64,000 bases of DNA from contig JACDAQ010000006.1 in assembly GCA_013695355.1 (NCBI GenBank), forward strand, positions 62,001 through 126,000, written 5' to 3'. The stretch is from Candidatus Protochlamydia sp. GTDB taxonomy: Bacteria; Chlamydiota; Chlamydiia; Chlamydiales; Parachlamydiaceae. The position numbers were made by a program, and so were the translations under genes. The notes below the pieces were generated by a model. The model did not search any database, was not told the DNA's origin, and saw only the letters and a list, made by a program, of their open reading frames with translations. Of the stretch, positions 33,555-42,711 are shown one piece after another; positions within the stretch are counted from its first letter, which is position 1; each line of letters begins with the position of its first letter.

Positions 33555-36500
33555 ATGTATAGTTATCCATTACAGCCGATTACATTGCCGAAGCTTTGTC
33601 TTGATTTAAAATCGATTTCCATTTCGACAAATTCATTAGACTTTGGTATTCAATTTGAATCGCAATTTAATTTCTTAGACCAAAAACTGAATTTATCTCC
33701 AATAAATATTTCACTTTCTCAATTTTTGCAAATTTTAAAAGATGAGGCTACTCTTTTGAATGTAGGGGCTCCTGACATATTTTTTAGCTGCTTAGAATGC
33801 GAGAATCAGCAATCCTTTTTCCCCAACTCCTTTGAAATTTTAGTATTTCTTCATGGCATGCCTGGTTTAACCCTATTTATAAATGGTGTCATTTATAACC
33901 TTAAAATGAAGGGTTGCTTGAATTCAAATTTGGGGGGGCGTGAGCTTCCTTTACAATTTTACAAAACATCCTTCGATAGTTTAAATGGGCAAGCTATATC
34001 TATAAAAAATATGAACGGCTCTTCTATCTCTTTTAAAATTTTCGAGCTGGAATACAATCAAGCCATTCCATTGCCACAATCCTCATATTTAACTCAGCCT
34101 TTTGAAAAAAGTGATTCTTTTTTAGTACCCTCAAATAAATCCTTAGAATGCAGGGAAGAAAAAAAATGCCTGGACTTAATCATTCAGCTGACTGCCGACG
34201 GGCCTATTTTATTAGATTTGGAAAACATTAGATCTGATTTTTATAAACAGTTAGATTATTCAAAGCCAATCACCACTCAACTCATTGCTCAGTTGAACGC
34301 GGCTTTTGAAATGACGCCTCCAAAAAATAGGGGCCAAGTTTATGCCATCGTATTTCAAATATGCGCAATCCTTCGGATGGGGGACGATGAAAGTAAACAG
34401 TTTTGGAAAGCATCCTTTCTTTTGATTACAGAGTTGCAATTGGAAGAAAATCAAGGGGGGGAGGAGGATATTCTTTATCTCGTAGCTGAACTTATTGTTG
34501 CAAGAGAAGCACCTTTCACATTTATTCTCAGCTTATTTCAATCCTTGGGATATATGCACCAATGGATTGATCAACCCGCAAAAGGCGCCTTTTTTACAAA
34601 CAATGGTATAAAAAATGAATTTTTATTAAAAATTAATTTTAAGCCTGATACTGAACAAGCCTGTTATGTTCTAATTGAATCGGATCCACGCAAAGCTATT
34701 TCAATAATGACTGTTAAGTCTTATCAATTTTCAGGAAATACCCAAAAGTTAATCATATCCCTCTACGAATTATTGCTTCCTATTTTCCCAATTAAAGATA
34801 TTTCCAATTCAAAAGTTGTGATGACAGATGACATCAACAAGTTGCTAGGCGAACAGCACATCTGGGTTTTAAATCATCTAGGATTAATGTTTTTGGCTTT
34901 AGATAGCCCGCACTCAAAAGGCTCGTTTTGCTCCCTATTGGAATACTTGCCAGGTATTTTCTCAAGCCCAATGACAGAACTTTCCTGCTCAGTCCTTTTA
35001 AAGATTTTAGAACAGTCCAGGCTTCAATATGACCTTTCCAATGACACGTGGGAAAAAGCTTTTGAGAAATATGTTAGTTTCTCCAGCAATTATTATAGTT
35101 GGACAATAGAATATATTTGCCAATGCACAGATCAGAAGATCTTACTTACCCTTAAAAAAATGTGGTTAAAAGAATTCGGCAAAAATGAATTTTTAAATAA
35201 GGACTCGGAAAGAGCGGGTACTCAGCTTCTAGAAAGTTTGAGAAAAGCTTTTCTAATGACGGAAGCTATCGGGCTCTACCAAGTCTTATGCCGTAAAGAA
35301 AATTACCAATATACGTACCGAGTAAATTTTCTTTCTCTTTTTTGCGCTTCAATGAAAAATGCCAGACCGAATTCTAAAACAGCTGTAAATTACATAAGGC
35401 TTGGTGAGTGTACAAAGCTGCTAATTGAAGCATCTAATTGTCACATGAAAATTAATGAACAAGTCTCATCGCTTATTTATGAACTAATTAAGCTGGAGCA
35501 AATTGCCCTCGTCAGTACTATTTTAAATCGTGCAGAGGAAAAAAAAATAGACATTGAGAATTTTGAGTTTTTGAAACTTGAACTGATTCATTCAATCTGC
35601 AGGTCTTCGGCAGATGGTGCAGATGCAATTGACGCTTTTCTAATTCAACATCATAAAATGCCCATCCATGGAGGGGCTTTATGGTTAAAGGCGCTTCAAT
35701 TTCATGTTCTTTTAAAAGAAGATTTAAGAAAATCTCTTATTAATTGCTGGGTAAAAGCTGAGTTAAACAAGTCGGTAATTTACAAAAATATCAGCGAACA
35801 GGAGAAATGCTGGGAAATTGCTTTTTCCTTACTTAAGGACCTTAATGAGAATGACGTTGTAAGGCTCTATAATGAATTTAAACAATCACAAAGCCGACCC
35901 GGCAATGGCCATCTGGCAATAGTAAAAGAAACAATTCATATCTTATATCAGCAGCTTCCAAGTGTACCTGAAGATGACTTACTTCATTGCCTGATAAATG
36001 AAAGGATCGATTTGCAATTAAATACCATTTCTTTTTTTCTAGAAATTGACATGCGATTGATTATATTACTTTCTCGTTCTGATTCAAACAAGCTAAAACT
36101 AAAAAGTCTAAATCTTTTTTTAGAGTGGATTGGACAGCATTACAAAACTGCTTTATATTACCCTTTTTCAGATACATTGCTGCAATTGTTTCCCGGTATT
36201 TTGCAATCCTCAGTTAATAATAATATCCTCCAAACTCAACTCATTAATATCTCTACGATTTTAAGAATAAATGAAAATCCAAAATTAGATTATTTTAGCT
36301 GTGCTGAACAACTGATCAGACTTCCATTGCCTCAGGCAAAACTGGAAAGCGGAGCAATGGTTTTAGCTGGTCTAAAAATGATAGATGCCAATACTAAGCA
36401 GATGAACCCACACCTTAATATCGATCAAAAATTATTGGTAAATACTTTGAATCTTCTTCTCGAATGCCTTTTTGAAACTATTGAGCCAGATTTTATCATT

Positions 36501-38225
36501 AAAATTTTAAAAAATGAAAAATTTTGTTCTCTGGTCCACTCAAAGCCTGTTTGTCTCCTATGGTATAAATTATTAACTCAAATTTGCAAAAATATTGAAA
36601 GCTCAGATTATACAAATGAAATAAGAATTAAGTGGCTTAAATTTTCTTTTGTGCACCTTCCAAAATTAGCCGTGGATAAAGATTTGATCGATAAGCAATT
36701 CGAATCTATTTTAGAAATGATGATTTTTTCTTTCTTACCCAAAGACAGGGTGATTTTTAATACACTTTTCTCCGCTACATTAGACATTCTCATGCCAGAT
36801 CTCGAAGATTGGAAAAACGATAAACCCGTTAGGAGATCTGAGCGGAGTAAAGCTCGCGAGACGATTTATTTTCGGTTATATGCTCAATTGTTGAAGAAAA
36901 GTCTAAAAGTATTAAATGAAACTAATGAACCTGATAATATTGAAATTATCTATAATTTATGCACCGAAATGGTGTTGACGATCTCTCTCTTTTACAATAA
37001 ACTACCCTTTAATTTTGATATCCCTTTTAAACAATTCTGCCTTTGGATCCCTAACCAAAAGCATAATCTGCTCCTTCACAAACATGTTCCTTTTCTTATC
37101 ACTCTATGTGAAAATGCCTCAGAAAGCGATTTTTTCAAAAGACATCCCGGCTTTATACCTGAAGTCATTCCTGCTATTTTTGATCAATTATTCGGATTTA
37201 TTGCAGCCCACCCCGAAGAAAAGAAGCTAGTCCAACAATGCTACCAATCTGCAACCCCCATATTTGAATTTCTTCTTACCAAAAGATTCTTGCATAAGCA
37301 GTCATTTTCCAATCTAATGTCCAAAATGATCTTATATGCCCCGCTTTTATACGCATTTGAACCTGAAGAAGAAAACGAAATCAATACGACTGAAAAAAAT
37401 AAATGGTTGTTCTACATTTTGAAAGCAGCGATGCAACAAAAATATGTGTCCTTTTCTGAGGGTCAAAGTTTTCGCTTATACTTAACTATGAAATATACAA
37501 TTAATTCTAATTCAAACCCGATTGAACAGAAACGGGATATTTTTATTAATCTTTTTGAGAAATTTTCTCTCTACCCCTCTTATTATTCCGCTATCCGTTG
37601 TACTCATCTGCTCTTCACTTATTATGATTCTCTTTTAGCGAAGGATTATAATCCATGCTTTGAAAAATTGTTTGCTGGCATTAAACAGCTTCAAAGTAAC
37701 CATAAAACAAATAAATTGTTAATAGACCTTTGCCGCACAAGCTGCTCTTTTATCAGTTTGCTAAAGTCAAAAAATAACTTTCAGCATGCACATGCTTTAG
37801 CTTTTTATTTGATTAACCTACAAATGGTTGCTTTGGCTGATCCTGGTGAGTTGACGCCGCAATTAATTTTTGATAATGCCTCTGAATTTTTAAGCGACTT
37901 ATGCGATGAGGGTGTTTTCGAAGAAAAATGGAAAGATCTGTATGCAATGATGCTGTTTCTTAAGGAAACAGCTATTGAGCAAAATTTTCTGGGTGTTGTT
38001 ACCTTGCTCGCAATGAATTTTTTAAATATTATTCCCAGACAATCATATAACCAGTTAAAAAATCCTGAAGAGCAATTGCAGCGTGCAAAATTTTTCATTC
38101 TTTGCGCCCTGGAAGCTCTGGACTCTCAATGTGCGGTAAGCCACTTATTATCTTTAACAGATCAAAAGACTGAAATTTTCTTAAATTGCGATGAGATCAA
38201 AGAAAAATATGTGAAGGGGCTATAG
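33555..38225 (+). CDS. very large hypothetical protein, 1556 residues
   Basis: Family not recognised. The first ~200 residues look beta-rich (LCLDLKSISISTNSLDFGIQF, ILVFLHGMPGLTLFINGVIYNL). From ~220 to the end the sequence is a succession of leucine-rich helices resembling an alpha-solenoid, with no enzyme motif, signal peptide or membrane segment. A basic patch at ~1095 (RRSERSKARETIYFRLY) interrupts this. The ribosome site is weak (AAGGGCAG eight bases before ATG). The stop codon falls inside a hairpin shared with the convergent gene. Architecture suggests a protein-protein interaction scaffold or effector, by inference. Confidence 0.6.
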   Translation: MYSYPLQPITLPKLCLDLKSISISTNSLDFGIQFESQFNFLDQKLNLSPINISLSQFLQILKDEATLLNVGAPDIFFSCLECENQQSFFPNSFEILVFLHGMPGLTLFINGVIYNLKMKGCLNSNLGGRELPLQFYKTSFDSLNGQAISIKNMNGSSISFKIFELEYNQAIPLPQSSYLTQPFEKSDSFLVPSNKSLECREEKKCLDLIIQLTADGPILLDLENIRSDFYKQLDYSKPITTQLIAQLNAAFEMTPPKNRGQVYAIVFQICAILRMGDDESKQFWKASFLLITELQLEENQGGEEDILYLVAELIVAREAPFTFILSLFQSLGYMHQWIDQPAKGAFFTNNGIKNEFLLKINFKPDTEQACYVLIESDPRKAISIMTVKSYQFSGNTQKLIISLYELLLPIFPIKDISNSKVVMTDDINKLLGEQHIWVLNHLGLMFLALDSPHSKGSFCSLLEYLPGIFSSPMTELSCSVLLKILEQSRLQYDLSNDTWEKAFEKYVSFSSNYYSWTIEYICQCTDQKILLTLKKMWLKEFGKNEFLNKDSERAGTQLLESLRKAFLMTEAIGLYQVLCRKENYQYTYRVNFLSLFCASMKNARPNSKTAVNYIRLGECTKLLIEASNCHMKINEQVSSLIYELIKLEQIALVSTILNRAEEKKIDIENFEFLKLELIHSICRSSADGADAIDAFLIQHHKMPIHGGALWLKALQFHVLLKEDLRKSLINCWVKAELNKSVIYKNISEQEKCWEIAFSLLKDLNENDVVRLYNEFKQSQSRPGNGHLAIVKETIHILYQQLPSVPEDDLLHCLINERIDLQLNTISFFLEIDMRLIILLSRSDSNKLKLKSLNLFLEWIGQHYKTALYYPFSDTLLQLFPGILQSSVNNNILQTQLINISTILRINENPKLDYFSCAEQLIRLPLPQAKLESGAMVLAGLKMIDANTKQMNPHLNIDQKLLVNTLNLLLECLFETIEPDFIIKILKNEKFCSLVHSKPVCLLWYKLLTQICKNIESSDYTNEIRIKWLKFSFVHLPKLAVDKDLIDKQFESILEMMIFSFLPKDRVIFNTLFSATLDILMPDLEDWKNDKPVRRSERSKARETIYFRLYAQLLKKSLKVLNETNEPDNIEIIYNLCTEMVLTISLFYNKLPFNFDIPFKQFCLWIPNQKHNLLLHKHVPFLITLCENASESDFFKRHPGFIPEVIPAIFDQLFGFIAAHPEEKKLVQQCYQSATPIFEFLLTKRFLHKQSFSNLMSKMILYAPLLYAFEPEEENEINTTEKNKWLFYILKAAMQQKYVSFSEGQSFRLYLTMKYTINSNSNPIEQKRDIFINLFEKFSLYPSYYSAIRCTHLLFTYYDSLLAKDYNPCFEKLFAGIKQLQSNHKTNKLLIDLCRTSCSFISLLKSKNNFQHAHALAFYLINLQMVALADPGELTPQLIFDNASEFLSDLCDEGVFEEKWKDLYAMMLFLKETAIEQNFLGVVTLLAMNFLNIIPRQSYNQLKNPEEQLQRAKFFILCALEALDSQCAVSHLLSLTDQKTEIFLNCDEIKEKYVKGL

Positions 38226-38253
38226 AGGAATGAGTGGATGACCTATATAGCCC
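38217..38253. terminator. hairpin between convergent genes
   Basis: GGGCTATAGAGG pairs with CCTATATAGCCC with one mismatch. The TAG of the upstream gene lies in the left arm. It could act on both strands. Confidence 0.5.
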
Positions 38254-38269
38254 TATGCATTAAAAGGGA

Positions 38270-39082
38270 TTAAAAACTATCCGTAAACTCAAAGAAGGTG
38301 TCAAGGGAGTAGCTATCCGTTATATTCCCAGTTGTTCGGACATACTCAAAATACGTACCATTTTCAAGACTAAAGTTAAAGTACCAATCATAGTAGGACA
38401 AGTGGCTCAAGCAAGCGGAAAGATGATCGATCAATTCCTTTGGCGCCCTCTTGTCAAGCATCATCCCATATCTTTTATTCCAGGAAAATTTGAAGGAATA
38501 CACGGGTCCGCCTGCTATAAGGCTAAAATTTTTTTTAGCTGAAAAAGTTTTTTCTTCAGGATTATGCAAAAGACGTACTTGATAATATTCATCATTTAAT
38601 TGGTAATAAATCACTTGATTTACAAAATCAACTGAATTAAAGACATTTTGTATGATTTCGTCATTGATTGAATCGACAATGTTTTCTGCAATATGAACGG
38701 GTCGAATTGTATCCCAGCCTTCTTCAGCTGTTTCGTTCTTAAGCAAAAACTCAGCTCCCTCAAAGCTTCCCCGTTGTTCTAATACAAGGTCTTCAAAATG
38801 ACGGGCAAGGGGAATTGATAGATCTGCAATCATGATTATTGTTGATTTAGTTGGGTAATAAAGAAAGCTGCCCCATAGCATTTCCTCTTTTGGATTATAA
38901 ATAATGCGAATGGGATGTTCGTTGCCTTCGTCGTCCGGATAAAAAATTAGAGTATTATTAAATTTATTAGAGGTGAGTAGGGAAATAATTTGTTGGTCTT
39001 TTTCCAGATCAGCACAATATACGTTAAAAGCAGAAAAAATATTAAAAAATAAAATAGCTAACAAGAAAAATTTTGTTCTCAT
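38270..39082 (-). CDS. exported hypothetical protein
   Basis: 270 residues with a clear signal peptide (MRTKFFLLAILFFNIFSAFNVYCA, cleavage likely after YCA). The mature protein is mixed alpha/beta with two similar stretches: LIFYPDDEGNEHPIRIIYNPKEE and IYYQLNDEYYQVRLLHNPEEK. These suggest an internal duplication of about 130 residues. Family unknown; a periplasmic or outer-surface role is likely. It is convergent with the 1556-residue gene. The start codon lies after GGGCATCCC and no Shine-Dalgarno is evident. Confidence 0.65.
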   Translation of the reverse strand: MRTKFFLLAILFFNIFSAFNVYCADLEKDQQIISLLTSNKFNNTLIFYPDDEGNEHPIRIIYNPKEEMLWGSFLYYPTKSTIIMIADLSIPLARHFEDLVLEQRGSFEGAEFLLKNETAEEGWDTIRPVHIAENIVDSINDEIIQNVFNSVDFVNQVIYYQLNDEYYQVRLLHNPEEKTFSAKKNFSLIAGGPVYSFKFSWNKRYGMMLDKRAPKELIDHLSACLSHLSYYDWYFNFSLENGTYFEYVRTTGNITDSYSLDTFFEFTDSF

Positions 39083-39338
39083 GGGATGCCCTATGGTTGG
39101 TTAAGCGAAGTAAGAATACTGAAATGTTAGATAAAATGAATAGTAAAAAGACATTATACCTAAGCGAACTTCCAATTGCGTATTCACTTGTGCAATGAGT
39201 TAGCAGAAATCTTTTTTTGACTCTTCTACCTGCAGTAATACTGATTTTGAATTTTTTTGGCAGAGAGTGAATTACATGCAAACTTCAAATTAAGAGATTG
39301 AAACTTTGTGTACATAATACAAGCCATCAATTCCGAAA

Positions 39339-40103
39339 TTATTTTTTTTGGAAGTGACTTAGCTGCTTTGAATAAGAGGCAGCTTCTTTGGGGCTTCTTT
39401 TTAATTTGCCTGTATGATTTTCATCCTTTCCCTTTGTTCGTCTTGTACTTTCTACGAAAAAAATTACTTCATCTATTTCACTTGAACCAGAACCATAATT
39501 TAATAAATTGTTATTTTTTTCGTTGATAAATTCTTTTCTATTAACATCTTTTATTAAGTGCAGTTCCACATCGATTAGTTCTCCTTCTGTATTTGCACAA
39601 TTCCATAAGAATTCCTTTTCGAAATTTATATTAATTTCTTTTTTTTCATCTTTGCCAAAAGCGCTGACCTCTGTTGAATCCCTCAGCATATTTGAAAAAT
39701 AGGGAAGAATAGACCGTTTATGTTCTTCATCTAATTCAAGATCTTCATCAAATTTAAATGAATAATCGCATCTATTTTTCTGTAACCCTATATTCTCTTC
39801 ACCTTCTCTGGAGTCGATGCTTAATGAATCGGAATTAGAATTATAACATTTCTTTAAAGTTCCCTTATCTTCGGAGCTACTTGCCTCTCCATACATGATT
39901 CTCAATTTTATTTTTTTTGATGTCGTATCGGTTATTTTATTGTTTTTTGAAATTAATTGAAGCCACATTATCTTTGAAACATCTGAATTTGAATAAGAGC
40001 TGCTAGTCCACCCCTCATCATTTTCTTTCTTTTCAACAGGTATATAATATTGAGCATTGATAGAGGGGTCGTACTTATAGGATATATTATTAAGGTTATT
40101 CAC
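39339..40103 (-). CDS. hypothetical hydrophilic protein, 254 residues
   Basis: No family recognised. Strongly charged and serine/asparagine rich, with no signal peptide or membrane segment. Stretches such as GWTSSSYSNSDVSK, EASSSEDKGTLKK and LNYGSGSSEIDEV suggest disorder. Base composition is markedly AT-rich, like neighbouring accessory genes. The ATG follows CAGGAAAATAAGTG on its own strand, a modest ribosome site. The 256-base spacer to the exported gene at 39082 has nothing recognisable. Candidate effector only by context. Confidence 0.5.
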   Translation of the reverse strand: MNNLNNISYKYDPSINAQYYIPVEKKENDEGWTSSSYSNSDVSKIMWLQLISKNNKITDTTSKKIKLRIMYGEASSSEDKGTLKKCYNSNSDSLSIDSREGEENIGLQKNRCDYSFKFDEDLELDEEHKRSILPYFSNMLRDSTEVSAFGKDEKKEININFEKEFLWNCANTEGELIDVELHLIKDVNRKEFINEKNNNLLNYGSGSSEIDEVIFFVESTRRTKGKDENHTGKLKRSPKEAASYSKQLSHFQKK

Positions 40104-40311
40104 TTATTTTCCTGGGTTAATTTATCATAAAACTTTGGTGGAATTTTTTTTTATAAATGTCTGATATCTTATAGGTTATGAAAAAAAATTGCAATTAATT
40201 CGTCACGGTGAAGTTAGAAATAGAGCTTCGATAAATTGAGGTATACTTTTATCGATTTTTAGATTAATCTAATCGATCAATGGACCCAAATTTCCAATAA
40301 TTTACACATTC

Positions 40312-41592
40312 ATGTCAGAAAAAAATACCAAAAAATTTAAAATCGTCACATTAGGTTGTCGCACTAACCAGTATGAATCACAAGCCTATCAGGACCAGCT
40401 GATTGCATTAGGGTATTCCCAGGCTTTTGAAAATGAAGAGGCTGAAATATGCATAGTCAATACGTGTACGGTCACCGAATCGGCCGATAGTAGTAGCCGG
40501 CATGCGGTCAGGCAGCTTGCCCGGGAGAATAAAGGCTCTCAGCTTCTTGTGACAGGTTGTTTTGCCGAAAGGCAACCGGAAGTCATTAAGGAAATGGGAG
40601 CTATAGTCATACCCAATAATGAAAAAGAAAATCTGCTCAATAAAATTTTTCCCGAGCAAGAACTTCCCGAATTTTCGATCAAGCATTTTGATTCCCATAC
40701 ACGCGCCTTTGTCAAGGTCCAGGATGGATGCAATTCCTTTTGCACCTACTGCATCATTCCTTATGTGAGAGGACGCTCCCGCTCCCGTACGGTACCTGAA
40801 ATCATGCAGGAAGTGGAAGCGCTTATTTCCAATGGATTCAAGGAAGTTGTGCTGACAGGGATAAACATAGGCGATTTTGATGGCGGACTGAAAAAAGAAG
40901 AAACGCCGGTCCGCCTGGCCGAGCTTGTCCGTTTAGTCGATCAAGTTCCTGGGCTTGAGAGACTGCGCCTCTCTTCGATCGATCCGGATGAAGTAGACGA
41001 TGATTTGGCAGACGCCATATTAAAGGGGAAAACGACTTGCCCTTCCATGCATATTGTCCTTCAGTCGGGTTCTAATGTCATTTTAAAAAGGATGAATAGG
41101 AAATATACGCGGCAAATTTTCCTGGATACGGTTGACCGGCTTCGAGCCGCGCATCCAGATTTTACTTTTACCACTGATGTGATCGTCGGTTTTCCTGGGG
41201 AAACAGATCTTGATTTTGAAGATACCCTGGATGTCATGCAGTACGTTAAATTTGCGAAGGTCCATATGTTTCCTTATAGCGATAGGCCCCGCACCCGTTC
41301 GATGTTAATGCCCAACAAAATACCGCATGAGATGATAAAAAAACGTAAACATGAAATACTAAGAATAGCTGAAAAAACTGCCTTTCAATTAAGGGAAGGC
41401 TATGTAGGGCGTTCGATGCGAGTTTTGACTGAAAGCATAGACCCTTACCGGTCGCATGAAATACAAGGGCATACCGAAAATTTTTTGACGGTATGGATTC
41501 CCTCCGAAGGCCTTGCTTCAAATCAGATCATTGAAGTCGAGCTAGTCGAAAATACCCCCGCCGGATTGATCGGAAAAATATGTCAGAAATAG
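40312..41592 (+). CDS. mtaB: tRNA threonylcarbamoyladenosine methylthiotransferase
   Basis: 426 residues. A radical-SAM methylthiotransferase that converts t6A37 to ms2t6A37 in tRNAs reading ANN codons. The UPF0004 domain begins KIVTLGCRTNQYESQ and continues with VNTCTVTESADSSSRHAVRQ. The radical-SAM cluster motif is GCNSFCTYCIIPYVRGRSRSR, a pattern typical of MtaB. FTTDVIVGFPGETDLDFEDT follows and a C-terminal TRAM domain ends the protein. The CRTNQYES wording and RGRSRS distinguish it from MiaB, whose gene is at 53653. Its end overlaps the next gene by 13 bases, so translation is probably coupled. Confidence 0.93.
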   Translation: MSEKNTKKFKIVTLGCRTNQYESQAYQDQLIALGYSQAFENEEAEICIVNTCTVTESADSSSRHAVRQLARENKGSQLLVTGCFAERQPEVIKEMGAIVIPNNEKENLLNKIFPEQELPEFSIKHFDSHTRAFVKVQDGCNSFCTYCIIPYVRGRSRSRTVPEIMQEVEALISNGFKEVVLTGINIGDFDGGLKKEETPVRLAELVRLVDQVPGLERLRLSSIDPDEVDDDLADAILKGKTTCPSMHIVLQSGSNVILKRMNRKYTRQIFLDTVDRLRAAHPDFTFTTDVIVGFPGETDLDFEDTLDVMQYVKFAKVHMFPYSDRPRTRSMLMPNKIPHEMIKKRKHEILRIAEKTAFQLREGYVGRSMRVLTESIDPYRSHEIQGHTENFLTVWIPSEGLASNQIIEVELVENTPAGLIGKICQK

Positions 41593-42671
41593 CCATTTCT
41601 GAGAAATTAAGGCCTTTTAGCCATTTGCCAGGAACCCTGTGCTTAATACCAGGCTCTCATTACGCGGTTCAGGTGTATCCCTGCCTGCTCCGTCTTTATA
41701 ACTTTGAGCTGCCAAAGCCGGTCGTCATTAAAGAAATCAAAATGCTAATTAAAGGGCCGGTTGATAATTTTACCCTTCAATGCGATTTAGAAAAAGGCTG
41801 CCTGCGTGTATGGGGCACAGGAGCTGGAGGGTTTTTTCGTTATGAAATCAAAAAGTATATTGAAAATGAAATAGCACTCTATCTGGAGAAGAGCATTGCC
41901 GGTCCCATTCAACTTAGCGAAGGGGAGGACTCTTATTTTCTTGAAGCTCGTCAAATTGCAAATTTATTAAATTTAAAGGCTGAAATTTCATCTTCTGAAC
42001 AAGGTCCCCCTTTGCTTGAAAGGTTTTCCCTAGGAAATCACAAAGCTCAGGATTGGGACCTAATTATAAGGCGGATGGACCTGACTGAAATATATCCATG
42101 TTTATACAGGCTGGCCCAATGGGTGACCCCCCTCATTAAGGTAGATGAGGGATTAGCCAAGCATTTGCATGCAGTGGAAGGATCTTTAACAAAACCAGAA
42201 GCCGCGGTTCAGGCTTGGAAAAAAATTATCCTGGCCTTATTTCAAGGCATTTTAACTCCTTATTGGGAAGATGAATTGCACCAAGGAATTATTGATCCTG
42301 CCTTCTTTCCTCCCATGCTTTCGCCTTTATATCTTTTGAAAGAATGCATGCGGACCATCCGCCTTCAGTTTTTTGAGCAAAATGAATTTTATCTTCACAT
42401 CTTGCCAGCTTTGCCTCCAGAATTTCACTGCGGTCGCTTCAATGATCTGCATGTTCCTCAAAAGGGAATGCTTGATTTCGAATGGACCAAAAAAATCATC
42501 CGGCGCGTTGTTTTCCGTTCCGAAAAAGATCAGGAAATAATTTTTCAATTTAAAAAGGTCAAATCTTTTCGCTTTAGAAAAGGAAAATTGGACCCGGGCG
42601 TTAGAATAAATTCCGGCCAATCTCTAACTTTCGAAAAAAATTGTTATTACTTCTTTGATAATTTTCATTGA
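41580..42671 (+). CDS. conserved hypothetical protein upstream of glgB
   Basis: 363 residues, no recognised domain, no signal peptide. Short features include LCLIPGSHYAVQVYPCLLRLYN, CLRVWGTGAGGFFRYEI and a C-terminal segment FRFRKGKLDPGVRINSG. The start ATG is inside the end of mtaB. glgB begins 40 bases after its stop. In C. trachomatis the hypothetical CT865 precedes glgB (CT866) and is my best guess for the counterpart from position alone. A connection to glycogen metabolism is possible, but nothing in the sequence proves it. Confidence 0.7.
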   Translation: MSEIAISEKLRPFSHLPGTLCLIPGSHYAVQVYPCLLRLYNFELPKPVVIKEIKMLIKGPVDNFTLQCDLEKGCLRVWGTGAGGFFRYEIKKYIENEIALYLEKSIAGPIQLSEGEDSYFLEARQIANLLNLKAEISSSEQGPPLLERFSLGNHKAQDWDLIIRRMDLTEIYPCLYRLAQWVTPLIKVDEGLAKHLHAVEGSLTKPEAAVQAWKKIILALFQGILTPYWEDELHQGIIDPAFFPPMLSPLYLLKECMRTIRLQFFEQNEFYLHILPALPPEFHCGRFNDLHVPQKGMLDFEWTKKIIRRVVFRSEKDQEIIFQFKKVKSFRFRKGKLDPGVRINSGQSLTFEKNCYYFFDNFH

Positions 42672-42711
42672 TCCCGTAGGATGCAACTTAATGCAATAAC
42701 ATACGGTAACT

